Source: Multifurca ochricompacta (lineage: Eukaryota > Basidiomycota > Agaricomycetes > Russulales > Russulaceae). Taken from it: a DNA stretch of 31,130 nucleotides. The DNA lies in contig WTXG01000361.1 of the NCBI GenBank assembly GCA_022496185.1, positions 1 through 31,130 on the forward strand. Direction: 5' to 3'. A program made the position numbers and the translations under genes. How positions within the stretch are numbered: position 1 is the first letter of the stretch; each line of letters begins with the position of its first letter. The notes beneath the pieces are model-generated. The model saw only the letters and a program-made list of their open reading frames with translations, was not told the origin of the DNA and searched no databases. Below are positions 1-9,429 of the stretch, piece by piece.

Positions 1-797
1 CCATTTCACCGGACATAACACTGGGAAATTTTCCTATTCTCATTTCCTACTTGCTACTCGCAATTAACTGGCTGAAGCCCTCGCCAAGTAAAATTAATCG
101 TACCATGGATCAATCGCGCTTGTACCGGTGTCAGTTTTTTTCTGAAACTAAAGTCAGACAAATGTTAGAATTTTTATTGACAGTACAGTAATGGAAGAGT
201 GAGAGCAAACTGAATGGGTCCCGCCAGAAGTGGTGATGACCAGAGGTTTCGCGTCAAACGCCCGAGCCATCCTTACAAAGGCGGCCAATGGAACTCACAG
301 GTCGTTGTTTACAAGTAAGAAGTAATTCGATTGAGAAGAATAGCGTATGGGAGCTTTAGTCAAGTATAAAAGCCCCTATTCAAGTTAGAGCTGTGGTCAC
401 GTTCATCGGTCTTTATCTCTCAGGAACAGCGAGGCTTTAAAGTCAATCGAGGGCAAGAAATCCACTTGTGGATAGTAAATCAAGTAAGAAAGATCACATT
501 CAGAAGTAGAAACGCTAAAGGAGTTAAGGTCTGTGGCCTCGAAAGTCTTTATATAAGTGAATGTACAGGGGATCTATACGCTTCTTCGTCAATTACTCAT
601 TGATTTGCGTTTTCTGTGTTGGTGCGGTGAGGAATCATAGAATAGAAGTGGAAGACGGTAGCAAATAGTGAGGAACAAGAGCAGGCGAGAAAGATGAATG
701 ATCGTAAACACAGGCAGCTATCACATCACGTCCAATTGGAGCACCCAAATGCAGTTAGCAGTAAGTAGCTGCCGCGAAAGTAGAACGACGCTGACAT
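1..797. other. Intergenic stretch downstream of F-box gene 1
   Basis: No convincing coding region was found. Two TATA-like octamers lie on the plus strand, TATAAAAG at 365-372 and TATATAAG at 550-557, but no gene follows either before the convergent F-box gene 1. Around 245-280 there is a sequence (core CGCCCGAGCCATCCTT) that recurs near 27505-27535 and, more diverged, near 27682-27715. The last copy overlaps the stop codon of an F-box gene fragment, so the motif may be a remnant of the 3' end of this gene family. Confidence 0.5.
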
Positions 798-2184
798 CTA
801 AATTACCTCAAACCAAATGAAGTTCTTGTCATATTCCATGGTTAGGGGGTGACCAAACCCGGAGAGCTCGCGCGCGGTAACGAATTGGTTCACGGATATC
901 TCCTGAGAGCTCTCAAACTGAACCTGTCGTAATTCCGGTAACACCGCCATGGCCGGGTCCCTACTGAGGTCTTCAAGCGCAGGTGCGACATGTGGCCCCA
1001 GGTCCTTCGATACATACAAAGTCTCCACAGCGGTGAAAGGTCGGAAAAGCCCAAGCCATTCCGCCGGGTCTGTGCCATCCTGCAACCATTGTTCACCTGA
1101 ATTCGCATAGATCGAGAATGCTTTCAATTTGAAGAGGATAGGAGATAGTTGGTTGCATATTTGTACCATAAATGAGAGTTGCTGATTTGTCAGCTCGCAC
1201 CAAGAAAGCCAAATGCTATGCCTATAACCGATCATTTCATCACCTGTTGGTCTAAAAAAGATGCAAGGTTGACAGTTAAAGTTCAAGAACGCTCGAGTGA
1301 GCAATCCGAGATTTTCTGTGCGACTGAAGAAGTGGGAGAGTTGTGGAATGCCAATAATGGGCTGATCAAAGAATTGTAAATTGAGTGAGACGAGCAGTGG
1401 AGCATCGATTCGAGAAACCAAGTCTTCCAGATACTCGCTGTTGCCGATGAAATGAAAATAGATGAGAGCAGGGAGGATGGCGCGCAGCAATGGAGGTGAA
1501 CGTTGTCTGCTTCTTTGATCAGGAAGACGAATCAGGGGTTTGAGCATGATTGAGAGGGATTCAAGATTGGGCAACATAGACAAGCAATTGGCCATCACCT
1601 CAGGCGAAATACGACCACTGATCGGTATGTCAGTAAGGTGAAGTCCTACAAGGTCACTGGTAGACGAGAGAAGCTTGGGTAATGCTGGAAATCGAATGCC
1701 TCCTAAGCAGAGTACAAGTAGACGAGGGGAATATCCACCAAGAAACCCATCAGGAAAGACTGGCGTGATTCTATCTTTTCTTTTTTTTTGAAAGATTAAG
1801 ATGTGTCAGCGCTGGAAATGGCTGTTGAAACATTTTGGCTTTTGCATCTGATGGTGGCCATGTCCCCCACAAGGAAATCCTGCATATGCGATCAGGGTGC
1901 TCGAGCGCGGCAACAAGGTTATCTTCATCTTCGAAATATTCGAAAAAGTTATCAATGGCGAGGGGCAATGGTAGCCAAAAATCAAGAATCCTCCTCACTG
2001 GGGTTCTTGATTTGCATACGAGTTGTGGTTCGAGACGACGCGGCGATGCGAATATGAGCTGTCGCCATCTGCGACACACATGTACCAACGTATGCCAATC
2101 CCAATAGGGCTCATGAGGCATTATCAAATCTAGCCGATAGAAATCGAATATTTCCAAAAGGCTGTCGTCAGAGAGCGTATCCAT
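798..2184 (-). pseudogene. F-box protein gene 1, frameshifted by a poly(A) tract
   Basis: The N-terminal part (2184 down to about 1771, 137 aa) carries an F-box: LSDDSLLEIF, then a W-rich segment, HVCRRWRQLIF and SPRRL, as in the other copies in this window. F-box proteins of this type normally bind SKP1 in an SCF ubiquitin ligase and select substrates with the C-terminal leucine-rich-like region; this is family knowledge. The frame ends in a lysine run at an A9 tract (plus-strand T9 at 1781-1789) and TAG. Coding resumes in another frame from about 1770 (FPDGFLGGYSPRLL) and stays open to the stop at 798, ending FVTARELSGF. Compared with the duplicate near 8440, the tract carries about 7 extra nt, a net +1 shift. 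Without it the protein would be about 455 aa. A sequencing error in the homopolymer is possible, so this could be a live gene. Confidence 0.75.
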
Positions 2185-2195
2185 TTTTATCCAGC

Positions 2196-2247
2196 CTAGG
2201 TCATGATAGTCGGTGAGTGTGGTTATTTCTGTATGTATGAAACATAC
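2196..2247 (-). other. Probable 5' UTR intron of F-box gene 1
   Basis: On the minus strand a 52-nt segment starts GTATGT and ends CCTAG, just before the ATG at 2184. The same layout (GTATAT...GATGTAG) sits before the start codon of the duplicate at 8056. The upstream exon has no in-frame ATG in the matching phase, so the intron is probably untranslated. Inferred from splice signals only. Confidence 0.45.
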
Positions 2248-2387
2248 CCGACTGCGTTTTCCATCCGATCTCCTTCGATGACGAAGTAGAATATGTTGTC
2301 GCCCTTAAATGTTACAAGTTGCGTTGCAATATTGCATTTGTTGAGACGGGCTGGGGCTTCCGGGTGGACTCTAGGAACTAAAGAGGT

Positions 2388-2395
2388 CTTTTATA
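2388..2395 (-). promoter_or_regulatory. TATA box of F-box gene 1
   Basis: TATAAAAG on the minus strand, about 200 bp before the start codon; the 5' leader contains a likely 52-nt intron. The duplicate near 7885 shares the leader but not this TATA box, so the duplication breakpoint lies just downstream of it. Confidence 0.5.
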
Positions 2396-2588
2396 CAACA
2401 GTAACAGGGGTTACAAATGGAGTGGTTGGGGTTCGTAGAATGTAAGTCATCCCTGAGCCTGAGCGGTGTCCAGAAAATTAAGCTTTCTTTCTTTTTTTCA
2501 CGCTCTTTCGGTATTTTAAAATGGGACTCAGTTTTAACATCAGTCTCTGGGGTGTTCTAATAAGTACACCACTGAGGTAAAGGAGAGC

Positions 2589-3515
2589 TTTTTTTTTTTT
2601 TTTTTGAAATCGATTTTATTCGCGCTTCAAGGCCGTGCCTAAATCGCGCGGCTATTACCAGTACATAATAGCTACTGTTTGTGCAAGTTGGAAGTAAAGT
2701 GAAACCCCTTGGTAGGGGGGAAATGTGGTGGAGAAATGTGTGTGTAACGACAAGGAAAAAGGAAATGGGAAAATGGGGGAAAAAGGTGGGAGGTAGAGGC
2801 GGGGACGAGGTGTAAAGGTGAACGTACCTATACTACAACTCAAGTTCAATTCGGTTCGCGAGGTCGCTCTGGTGGGAATGGCCTTGTGAAGGCCTGCGTG
2901 TCCTGGATGAAAGTGAGCAAGTCTTCGACGAAAGGCTTGCGATTGAAGAGGATGCGCCATGGCACGGGGTCTTGTTCCAAGGCCCAGTCAGGGAGAAACT
3001 GGAGAGTGTGTCGACTGACAGAGTAGAGGGAGCAGTGGAGAAGAATGTGGGGGAAGGTGGCAGGGGTGGAGTCGTCGCAGGTACAAAGGCGTGCAAGGGG
3101 GGGTTTTTTTGGGTGGAAACGCTCAGTGTACTCGGCAATGAAAGCATGGCCTGTGGCTAGGCGCACGGCTGTGGATGTGGTAAGCCGGGTGTAAGGTTTT
3201 TCGTCTACGCCCCGGGGTTTAGTCGCGGCAGACCAGAGGGGGTGGTTATGCCCGGAGGGGGCGTCATAGGTGGGGTGGATGGAGAGGGAGTAGGCATGGT
3301 TGTCCCGGCGGTCGGGATGAGTGGTGGTGGGGGTGTTGGCCACCCGGGATCGAAGCCATTCCTTGCGCCAGTTACTAAAGGCGCGGAGGCGGGAGAGGGA
3401 CTTCCATTTGGCCAGGGAGGGTCACTCATCAAGTGCATCCAAGGTAGTGGACACACGGGAGTGGTCAGCCGCTTTCGCGGAGACAAGCGCAGCGCGGTAA
3501 TCTTTCACTTTCACA
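2589..3515 (-). mobile_element. 5'-truncated LINE (non-LTR retrotransposon), 3' end
   Basis: On the minus strand this is the last part of a LINE: a coding tail, about 240 nt of 3' UTR and a 17-nt poly(A) (plus-strand T17 at 2589-2605). The 5' end is lost near 3515, beside a foldback element. The last 70 bp before the poly(A) recur at 3930-4020 and 9430-9510, so three relics share this 3' tail, as expected if one reverse transcriptase recognises it. No clear target-site duplication could be seen, because the 5' boundary is not sharp. Confidence 0.75.
2846..3515 (-). pseudogene. C-terminal fragment of a LINE reverse transcriptase polyprotein
   Basis: The minus-strand frame reads through LAKWKSLSRLRAF and LRSRVANTPTTTHPDRR, then the tail typical of fungal LINEs: ATGHAFIAEYTERFHP, followed by a zinc-binding C-x-C ... 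H-x(3)-C (RLCTCDD...HILLHC) and a C-terminal segment ending RPREPN. This region lies after the reverse transcriptase and is thought to bind RNA or DNA. The RT domain itself is missing. One in-frame TGA sits near 3426-3428, so the fragment is dead. The assignment rests on recognising the 'TGHAF ... HIL..C..Y' pattern, not on a search. Confidence 0.7.
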
Positions 3516-3522
3516 CATAAGA

Positions 3523-4673
3523 GACTGTGCCGAATCACGTGATGTAAAGTAAACAACAGCAAATTCTGTTGAACCAAGATACCGGTACAGAGAGCTCACC
3601 CAACTCTCCCCCACCGCTGACATCCCTAAAGTGGGAATCTTGTCACACAACTGTGATTTGTAATAATATTTATTTTAAAAAAGGGAAGTTATCAATGAAA
3701 TATCATTACAAATCAGTTGGAATAAGATCAGATAAGGATTAGATAAGAACTTTGGCATTCTCATGCATTCTTGCTAGCCTCAAGAATGAGCCACCCACCC
3801 TCTACTGGAGCATACAGTGGACCTGGTGCTTCTTTTTCTCACTCATGAACTCTTTGGGTCTTCTTATTTTTCCTATATGTATCTTACTTTTGACAGTGGT
3901 CACAAGTCTTGTGCAGTAAGTGTAAAGGTACAAGATTAGATTTTATTTGTACTTCAGGGCCTTGCCCAAATCATGCAGCTACTACCAGTACATAGTAACT
4001 ACTGTTGTGAACATGAGTGAAGGGTGGGAACCATCATGTGCAAAACCTCTTGGTAGAGGGAAACAAGAGAGACAATGTGTAATAGAGAAGGAGTGGAGAG
4101 AGGAACAGAGCCCATGTGTTGGAGAAGAAAGGTGAACCTACCCATACTACCCAATGTCACCAACTCAGACTTAATCCAGCTCACAAGGTCATCTTGCCAA
4201 AGGAGGCCATGTGAAGGCCCGCATGTCCTGGATAAAGGTGAGAAAATCCTCAATGTAAGGTTTGCAAGTGAAGAGTATGTGCCATGGAGGTGGGTCAAGT
4301 TCCAGAGCCCGAAGGTGAGGGGGTGAGGTCGTCGCATGAGCAGAGCCGGTCTTTCATTAGGTTGAAAACGTTTGTCTATATGTCACATGACTTTGATTTG
4401 TAAGGTTTTTTTGTTGATCAACGATAACTTCCTTTTTAAAATAAATATTATTACAAATCACAGTTGTGTGACAAGATTCCCACTTTAGGAATGTCAGCGG
4501 TGGGGGAGAGTTGGGTGAGCTCTCTGTACCGGTATCTTGGTTCAACAGACTTTGCCATTGCTTTGCTTACTTTACATCACGTGTCGAACCGCTATCCTGG
4601 AACCTCTGTACCGCTATCTTGGTTCAACAGAATTTGCTGTTGTTTACTTTACATCACGTGATTCGACACAATC
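3523..4673. mobile_element. Foldback element with ~170-bp inverted arms
   Basis: The left arm (3523-3693) matches the reverse complement of the right arm (4423-4673) over its whole length. Shared blocks include TCACGTGATGTAAAGTAAAC, the TTCTGTTGAACCAAGATA segment, CAACTCTCCCCCACCGCTGA and the AT-rich inner end. The right arm is longer because a unit of about 80 bp (CTCTGTACCG...TCACGTG) is present twice (4522-4603 and 4604-4670). Outer ends read GACTGTGCCGAATCACG and, on the other strand, GATTGTGTCGAATCACG. The 730-bp centre has no transposase and holds a LINE relic. This is a non-autonomous inverted-repeat element of unknown superfamily; no target duplication is obvious. It ends 26 bp before the TATA box of F-box gene 2. 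Confidence 0.65.
3930..4380 (-). mobile_element. Decayed LINE 3' fragment inside the foldback element
   Basis: This segment aligns by eye to the LINE tail at 2606-3120 in the same orientation. Both include the shared 3' tail, the 'gaaggcc.gc.tgtcctgga' region and the 'gaagag.atg.gccatgg' region. The reading frame is broken. Differences are mostly CG to CA or TG: for example GCGCGGCTATT at the first copy is ATGCAGCTACT here. Only about two CpG remain between 3930 and 4320. No poly(A) tail survives. Confidence 0.6.
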
Positions 4674-4699
4674 TTTTTGGGTGAATTGCATTCACTCCA

Positions 4700-4707
4700 T
4701 ATATAAG
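4700..4707 (+). promoter_or_regulatory. TATA box of F-box gene 2
   Basis: TATATAAG, 53 bp before the ATG at 4753 (first base to first base). From this box onward the sequence matches the promoter of F-box gene 2' (TATATAAG at 15632-15639, ATG again 53 bp on), including GAGCCAGTGCTC. Upstream of the box the two genes share nothing obvious. Confidence 0.65.
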
Positions 4708-4752
4708 AGCCAGTGCTCTGCCTCGTGCCCACTTTGGTTCCATGTTCTATCA

Positions 4753-6408
4753 ATGAGCTCCCAAAAGTGCGTCCAAAAAATTCTATACACCTTGTTGCGA
4801 AAGAAAAGCTGAACTGACAAGGCGTCTACAGATCTCCGAATCGTACTTCTCGTGTTCTAAGACTCTCCCCAACTGGGGTCGTCTCCAGGGTCAACAGCAC
4901 AATCAGTCGTCTATTCTCTAAAATCAAAAAGAAACAAACTGATGGGCGTGGTAGCATTCTTCATGATAACGGTACGCCATATCCACAGTGCCAGGAACAA
5001 ACACTGACTCTTTGGTCTGGCCACAGGCACTGGCGAGGATCACGAATGCGTGGTCATTAATTCGCTGCCTGACGAAGTCCTCCTAGAAATATTCAATCAT
5101 CATCGGCTTTCTACTTTTCCAAACGGCCCAACAGACGACATGTGGGAATGGCACAAGCTTACGCACGTATGTAGAAGATGGCGATATCTTATTTTCGCGT
5201 CACCCCATCGTCTCGACCTGCGACTTCTCTGCACAAATGGAACGCCTGTTCGGAGAACTCTGGACTGCTGGCCAGCATTTCCCATCAGCATACAGTACGG
5301 TGGGGTCGTGGGGCGCCCGCCTCCAGCCTTGAAAGACGAAGATAACATCATCGCCGCGCTCGAACACCCTGCTCGCACGTATAAAATCCAACTTGCTTTA
5401 ACAAAGTCACTGTTTGACAAGTTGGTGGCTCTGAAACAGCAACCGTTTCCGGCTCTCGAGTACTTTTTGCTCATGTCCCTCGATGGAGGCGAACTGTCGA
5501 CCCTTCCCAGCACAATTTTGTGTGAATCAGCACCGCGCTTACGGAATCTTTTCTTCGATGGAATCCCCTTTCCTATGTTGCCGAAGTTTCTGTTGTTGAC
5601 CAAGGACCTTGTTTTCCTTCGACTTAAAAACATTCCAAGCGCTGGGTACTTTTCGCCCGAATCGCTCGTCACGAGCCTGTCGGCGATGACCCAGCTCAAA
5701 ATGCTTGACATCGAGTTCGCTTCTCCGTCTTCCCGCCCAAATCGGAGAAGTCTGCCTCCACTCAGACGCGCCGTCCTCTCCACTCTCACTCAATTCACAT
5801 TTCGTGGCATCAGCGAGTACCTGGAAGACCTCGTTGCCGGTATTGACGCCCCCGCGCTCAGCCACTTCGACGTAAAATTATTCAATCAACTCATCTTTGA
5901 CGTCCCTCAACTTCATCAGTTTATCTCCCGCGTAGAAAAGCTCAGGGGATTTGGCAGAGTGAGGTTGGACTCTTTCGAGAAAGGCATCTCCATCATCCTC
6001 TCTCAGCCAGCAGGGAAGGACACTCCTGGGCGCCTATTGCTGGGGATTGCATGCAAACCGCTCGACTGGCAGGTCTCTTCTATTGCAGAGATATGCAACC
6101 AGTCTTCCACTCTCTTCTCCCGTGTGGAAGAGCTCAGACTCTACAGACATTTTCTACTGCCAGCGAGACAAGAGGAGATAGGTGTCCCAGAGTGGCTTGA
6201 GTTCCTTCGCCCCTTCACTACTGTGAGTAGCCTACATGTATCTAGATCTCTGGAGCCACTCGTTGCGCATGCGCTAGAAGACGCTGCTGATGCCCCGGAC
6301 GTGGGAGTGTTACCAGCACTCCGGCTGCTTTATTTCGAGGGCTCTCGAAAATCAGCACCTGTTGAGAAGTTCGTCACCGCACGCCAGCTCCCGATCAGCC
6401 TACCTTAG
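4753..6408 (+). CDS. F-box protein gene 2, apparently intact, 3 exons
   Basis: Model: exons 4753-4766, 4832-4971 and 5027-6408, giving 511 aa. Intron 1 (4767-4831, GTGCGT...TACAG) and intron 2 (4972-5026, GTACGC...CACAG, with a CTGAC branch site) keep the frame; the same exon 1/intron 1 phase is kept in the duplicate at 15685. The N-terminal 60 residues are basic and Ser-rich. The F-box spans roughly residues 63-115 (INSLPDEVLLEIFNHH, then a W-rich stretch, HVCRRWRYLIFASPHRLDL). The rest is a degenerate leucine-rich-like region ending FVTARQLPISLP. In the SCF model the F-box docks on SKP1 and the C-terminal part selects a protein for ubiquitination; the target is unknown. Relative to gene 2', an 11-nt insertion near the stop changes the last residues. 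Gene 2 is the only F-box copy here with no visible lesion. Confidence 0.8.
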
Positions 6409-6430
6409 ATGTGCGCTATGGATACTCAAC

Positions 6431-6514
6431 ATGGTAGATTTCAATGACCTGCCTCTTACGTACCGTCTGGCCATTTTTGGGTGCTCTCATCCTTCTGATG
6501 TGAGATCGCTGTAA
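6431..6514 (+). other. Small conserved ORF in the 3' UTR of F-box gene 2
   Basis: ATG to TAA, 27 codons (MVDFNDLPLTYRLAIF...), beginning 22 bp after the stop of F-box gene 2. The duplicate gene 2' carries the same ORF at 17843-17926 with the same length and start and several substitutions. It may be an ancestral C-terminal exon or chance. No function is claimed. Confidence 0.3.
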
Positions 6515-7884
6515 CAGTACATCTCTAATTTCTTTTGTGTAATTTTAATTATCACTCACATGGAATGAAGAGCGCACGTGGAGGTATGGTGATGTAAACA
6601 ATTAAATTATTTGTAGGCTTTTGCCCATGTAGCTAGAGCACTCCTTAATTTCAAGCTTGAATTCATGGACTTAACCTTCATACCCGTTAAGCAATAGCAT
6701 AGTCCAGAATCCATCCTCCCAGTCTCTTTTATGCCGATGGATGGTAATTTTGAGATCTTGAATACTGGAGCTATCCGGAAAGCAACCGAATCTATGTATG
6801 TCTCATATAGTGCTACAATTTTCGCTGATATCAGTGGCGTGAAACAGTGTCCCCAGGTCCTCCCCAGGTTTCTCAAATAGAGTGTCCTCCCCGATGAGTT
6901 GTACGCAATTATCGATCTAAAATCTCGCGTTCTTTTGACGATTCTACAAAACAAATCTAGAATATAGAATCTGGAATCTAGAATAGAATGATCTAGAATA
7001 GAATGATAAACCTCAGCCCTGGCCACGCGTGACCCTTCAGTTTTTGGAGTGCGCGGACCAAAAATGGCAGTTGAGCTGGATTAGCCATCCAATGCAAATA
7101 GAATATAATTCCTAATCATCTGGGCACATTCATGCAGTCTGGCGATGTGACGCGTCCGAAAATGATGTTTTCGTTTCTTGGAAGTTGAGGTGGTAATTTT
7201 GTGTTGTGTTGTGTTATGACTCAAGGACAGTTCCACCCACATTGATCCACCTACTTGGCGTAAGCACGAACCTGCGACAATGACAAGTTGGTTGCAGTGC
7301 CCCTATGTGTGTGCACCACATCCGAGAGTAAAGCTCGCTTATGGTATTAATATGCTGTATCTGAATGAAAGTGCATTTCATTGATGATCGATGGACGTGG
7401 CTGTAAAGTGCAGACCTGTTCACTTGTTACCTGTTCATTTAGTATGACCAGCCCTTCCTTGGTGTACTAAAGGGGGTATATAAGAATACCAGCCCAATTG
7501 CAGTGGCGACCGAGACACAAGTTGTGAAGCTTGAAATTGAAGAAGGTGAGTAGTGGAGCATTAGACTCTGGCCATAAGGTCCTCAAAGCAAGTGTGCCGG
7601 GGGCGGGAGCGCAAGGGCAGTGGTCAAAATTATATAATTATTATCATTATTTAGATAGCAGATAAGCTATTTACTAAGATAAACTAAATGTGAATTTCAG
7701 TTTAGCTAACCATATTGCCTTCCTCGTACCGGACTAACACTGGTACATCTCATTCTAGCCTACTTTCACTAAATTACAATATTTACTTGTGACAACATAG
7801 TTAAGGAAAGTGTTGTGCATGCTATGGAATTGTCTCTGAGTCATTTGCTGACGTATATTGTTATATTAAATTATGACCATCAAA
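6515..7884. other. Intergenic region with simple repeats and an orphan TATA box
   Basis: The first 130 bp still match the 3' flank of gene 2' (to about 18020). No protein of a recognised family is encoded. At about 6950-7013 there is a short tandem repeat built on TCTAGAATAGAATG. At 7201-7216 there is a TGTTG repeat. TATATAAG at 7477-7484 is followed by a possible splice donor (GAAG GTGAGT at about 7547-7556), which could be the 5' leader of the decayed F-box copy at 8056, but nothing confirms it. Confidence 0.45.
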
Positions 7885-8055
7885 TCGAGTCCATCCGGCC
7901 CGTCTCCGTCTCAACTAATGTCGCGACTCAACTTCTAAAATCTAAGGGCGACAAACACATTCTACTTTGTCATCGGATGGAAACCCAGTAGGGTATATTT
8001 GATACATACAGAAATTACTACCTTCACTGACTATGATGATGTAGGTTGGATAGAA

Positions 8056-8874
8056 ATGGATACGCTCTCTGAAGACAGCCTTCTGGAAATTTTGATTTCT
8101 ATCTGCCAGATTTAATAATGCCTTGGCAGCCCTATTGGGATTGGCATACGTTGGTACAGGTGTGTCGCAGATGGCGACAGCTCATATTCGCATCGCTGCG
8201 TCGTCTCAACTACAACCCATATGCAAATCAAGAACGCCAGTGAGGAGGATTCTTGATTGTTAGCTACCACTGCCCCTCGCCATCAATAACTTTTTCAAAT
8301 ATTTCGAAGATGAGGATACCTTGTTGCTGCTCTCGAGCACCCTGATCGCATATCCAAGATTTCCTTGCGTGCGACATGGCCACCATCAGACGCAACAATC
8401 AAAATGTTTCAACAGCCATTTCCAGTGCTGACATATTTTCAACTCTCATCAGAAGATGGGATCACGCAAGCCCTTCCTGATGGGTTTCTTGGTGGATATT
8501 CCCCTCGTTTACTTGAACTCCATTTGGAAGGCATTCGATTTCCTGCATTACCCAGCTTCTCTCGTCTACCAGTGACCTTGTAGAGCTTCACCTTACTGAC
8601 ATACCGATCACTGGTCGTATTTCGCCTGAGGTGGTGGCCAATTGCTTATCTATGTTGCCCAATCTCAAATCCTCTCAATCATGCCCAAACCCCTGATTCG
8701 TCTTCCTAATCAAAGAAGCAGACAACATTTGCCTCTATCGTTGCGCGCCGTCCTCCCCACTCTCATCTATTTTCATTTATCGGGAACAGCGAGTATTCTG
8801 AAGAATTGGTTTTTCGAATCGATGCTCCACTGCTTGTCTCACTCAATTTATAATTTACAATTCCTTGATCAGCC
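8056..8874 (+). pseudogene. Truncated, decayed duplicate of F-box gene 1
   Basis: From about 7885 this segment matches F-box gene 1 (minus strand, about 2370 down to 1365), including the 5' leader and the ATGGATACGCTCTCTGA start. It has a 1-nt deletion in the F-box (GAAATTTTGATT against GAAATATTCGATT), an in-frame TAG in the 'ILDFWLPLPL' segment (TTTTGG changed to TGTTAG) and further single-base losses near 8322. It still shows FQQPFP and DGFLGGYSPRLLELHLEGIRFPALP. Similarity stops at 8874 after GATCAGCC, losing the C-terminal third. It lacks the poly(A) expansion that breaks gene 1, so that expansion postdates the duplication. Confidence 0.75.
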
Positions 8875-9429
8875 TTCCTCCGTATTCTCTTGCGTTCGCT
8901 CTTCTATACCTTGGTAGCTGCTTTAATTTCATCGATTGTCCTTTCTCTGGTCTGTCCTCGCATACATACCATCTGTCTGAGCTCGACCATTTCGACCCAT
9001 TCTCATCCGACGCATATGCCTCCCTGCCATCTTTCTCTTGAACCTCTCTGAACCCACCGCGGATTGCAATCTATACAGCAGTTATGATGGGATGAGATGA
9101 AGTGTGGAAAAGAAACGATGTGTTTCTATTAATCGCATGAAAAGTATGTGATCTAAGTATGACGAGAAACTGATAGTGATTATGATAGACGCTGTGAGGT
9201 GTAAAAGACCCTCGACTGTCTGTTTGTGATAGGCTCGAAGACTACACAGATGATTGTCAAAATATGAGCAGTGTGGTGGCCCATTTGGTGTTCGTGAAGT
9301 TAGGTGGTGGAGCAGAATTCAGTAGTGAGGACTGTCGGTGACTGACCGCCTTGGAAATAGAATCTGCAGTGATTGAAGGTGAGTAGAGCAGAGGTCTATG
9401 CCAAAAACAAACAACATGTATCGGCTTTC
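8875..9429. other. Intergenic stretch, nothing recognised
   Basis: Short frames only. GATTGAAG followed by GTGAGTAG at about 9374-9389 resembles the possible splice donor at 7550, which hints at another fragment of an F-box leader. No repeats, TIRs or known domains were seen. Confidence 0.4.

Noticed and set aside
365..557. Two TATA boxes as the start of a plus-strand gene
   Set aside because: No coding frame or known domain follows before the convergent F-box gene 1; AT-rich words of this kind are expected by chance.
5100..5789. 229-codon minus-strand frame inside F-box gene 2 (a similar one at 16621-17244)
   Set aside because: Antisense to a well supported F-box frame; it is conserved only because the genes are duplicates.
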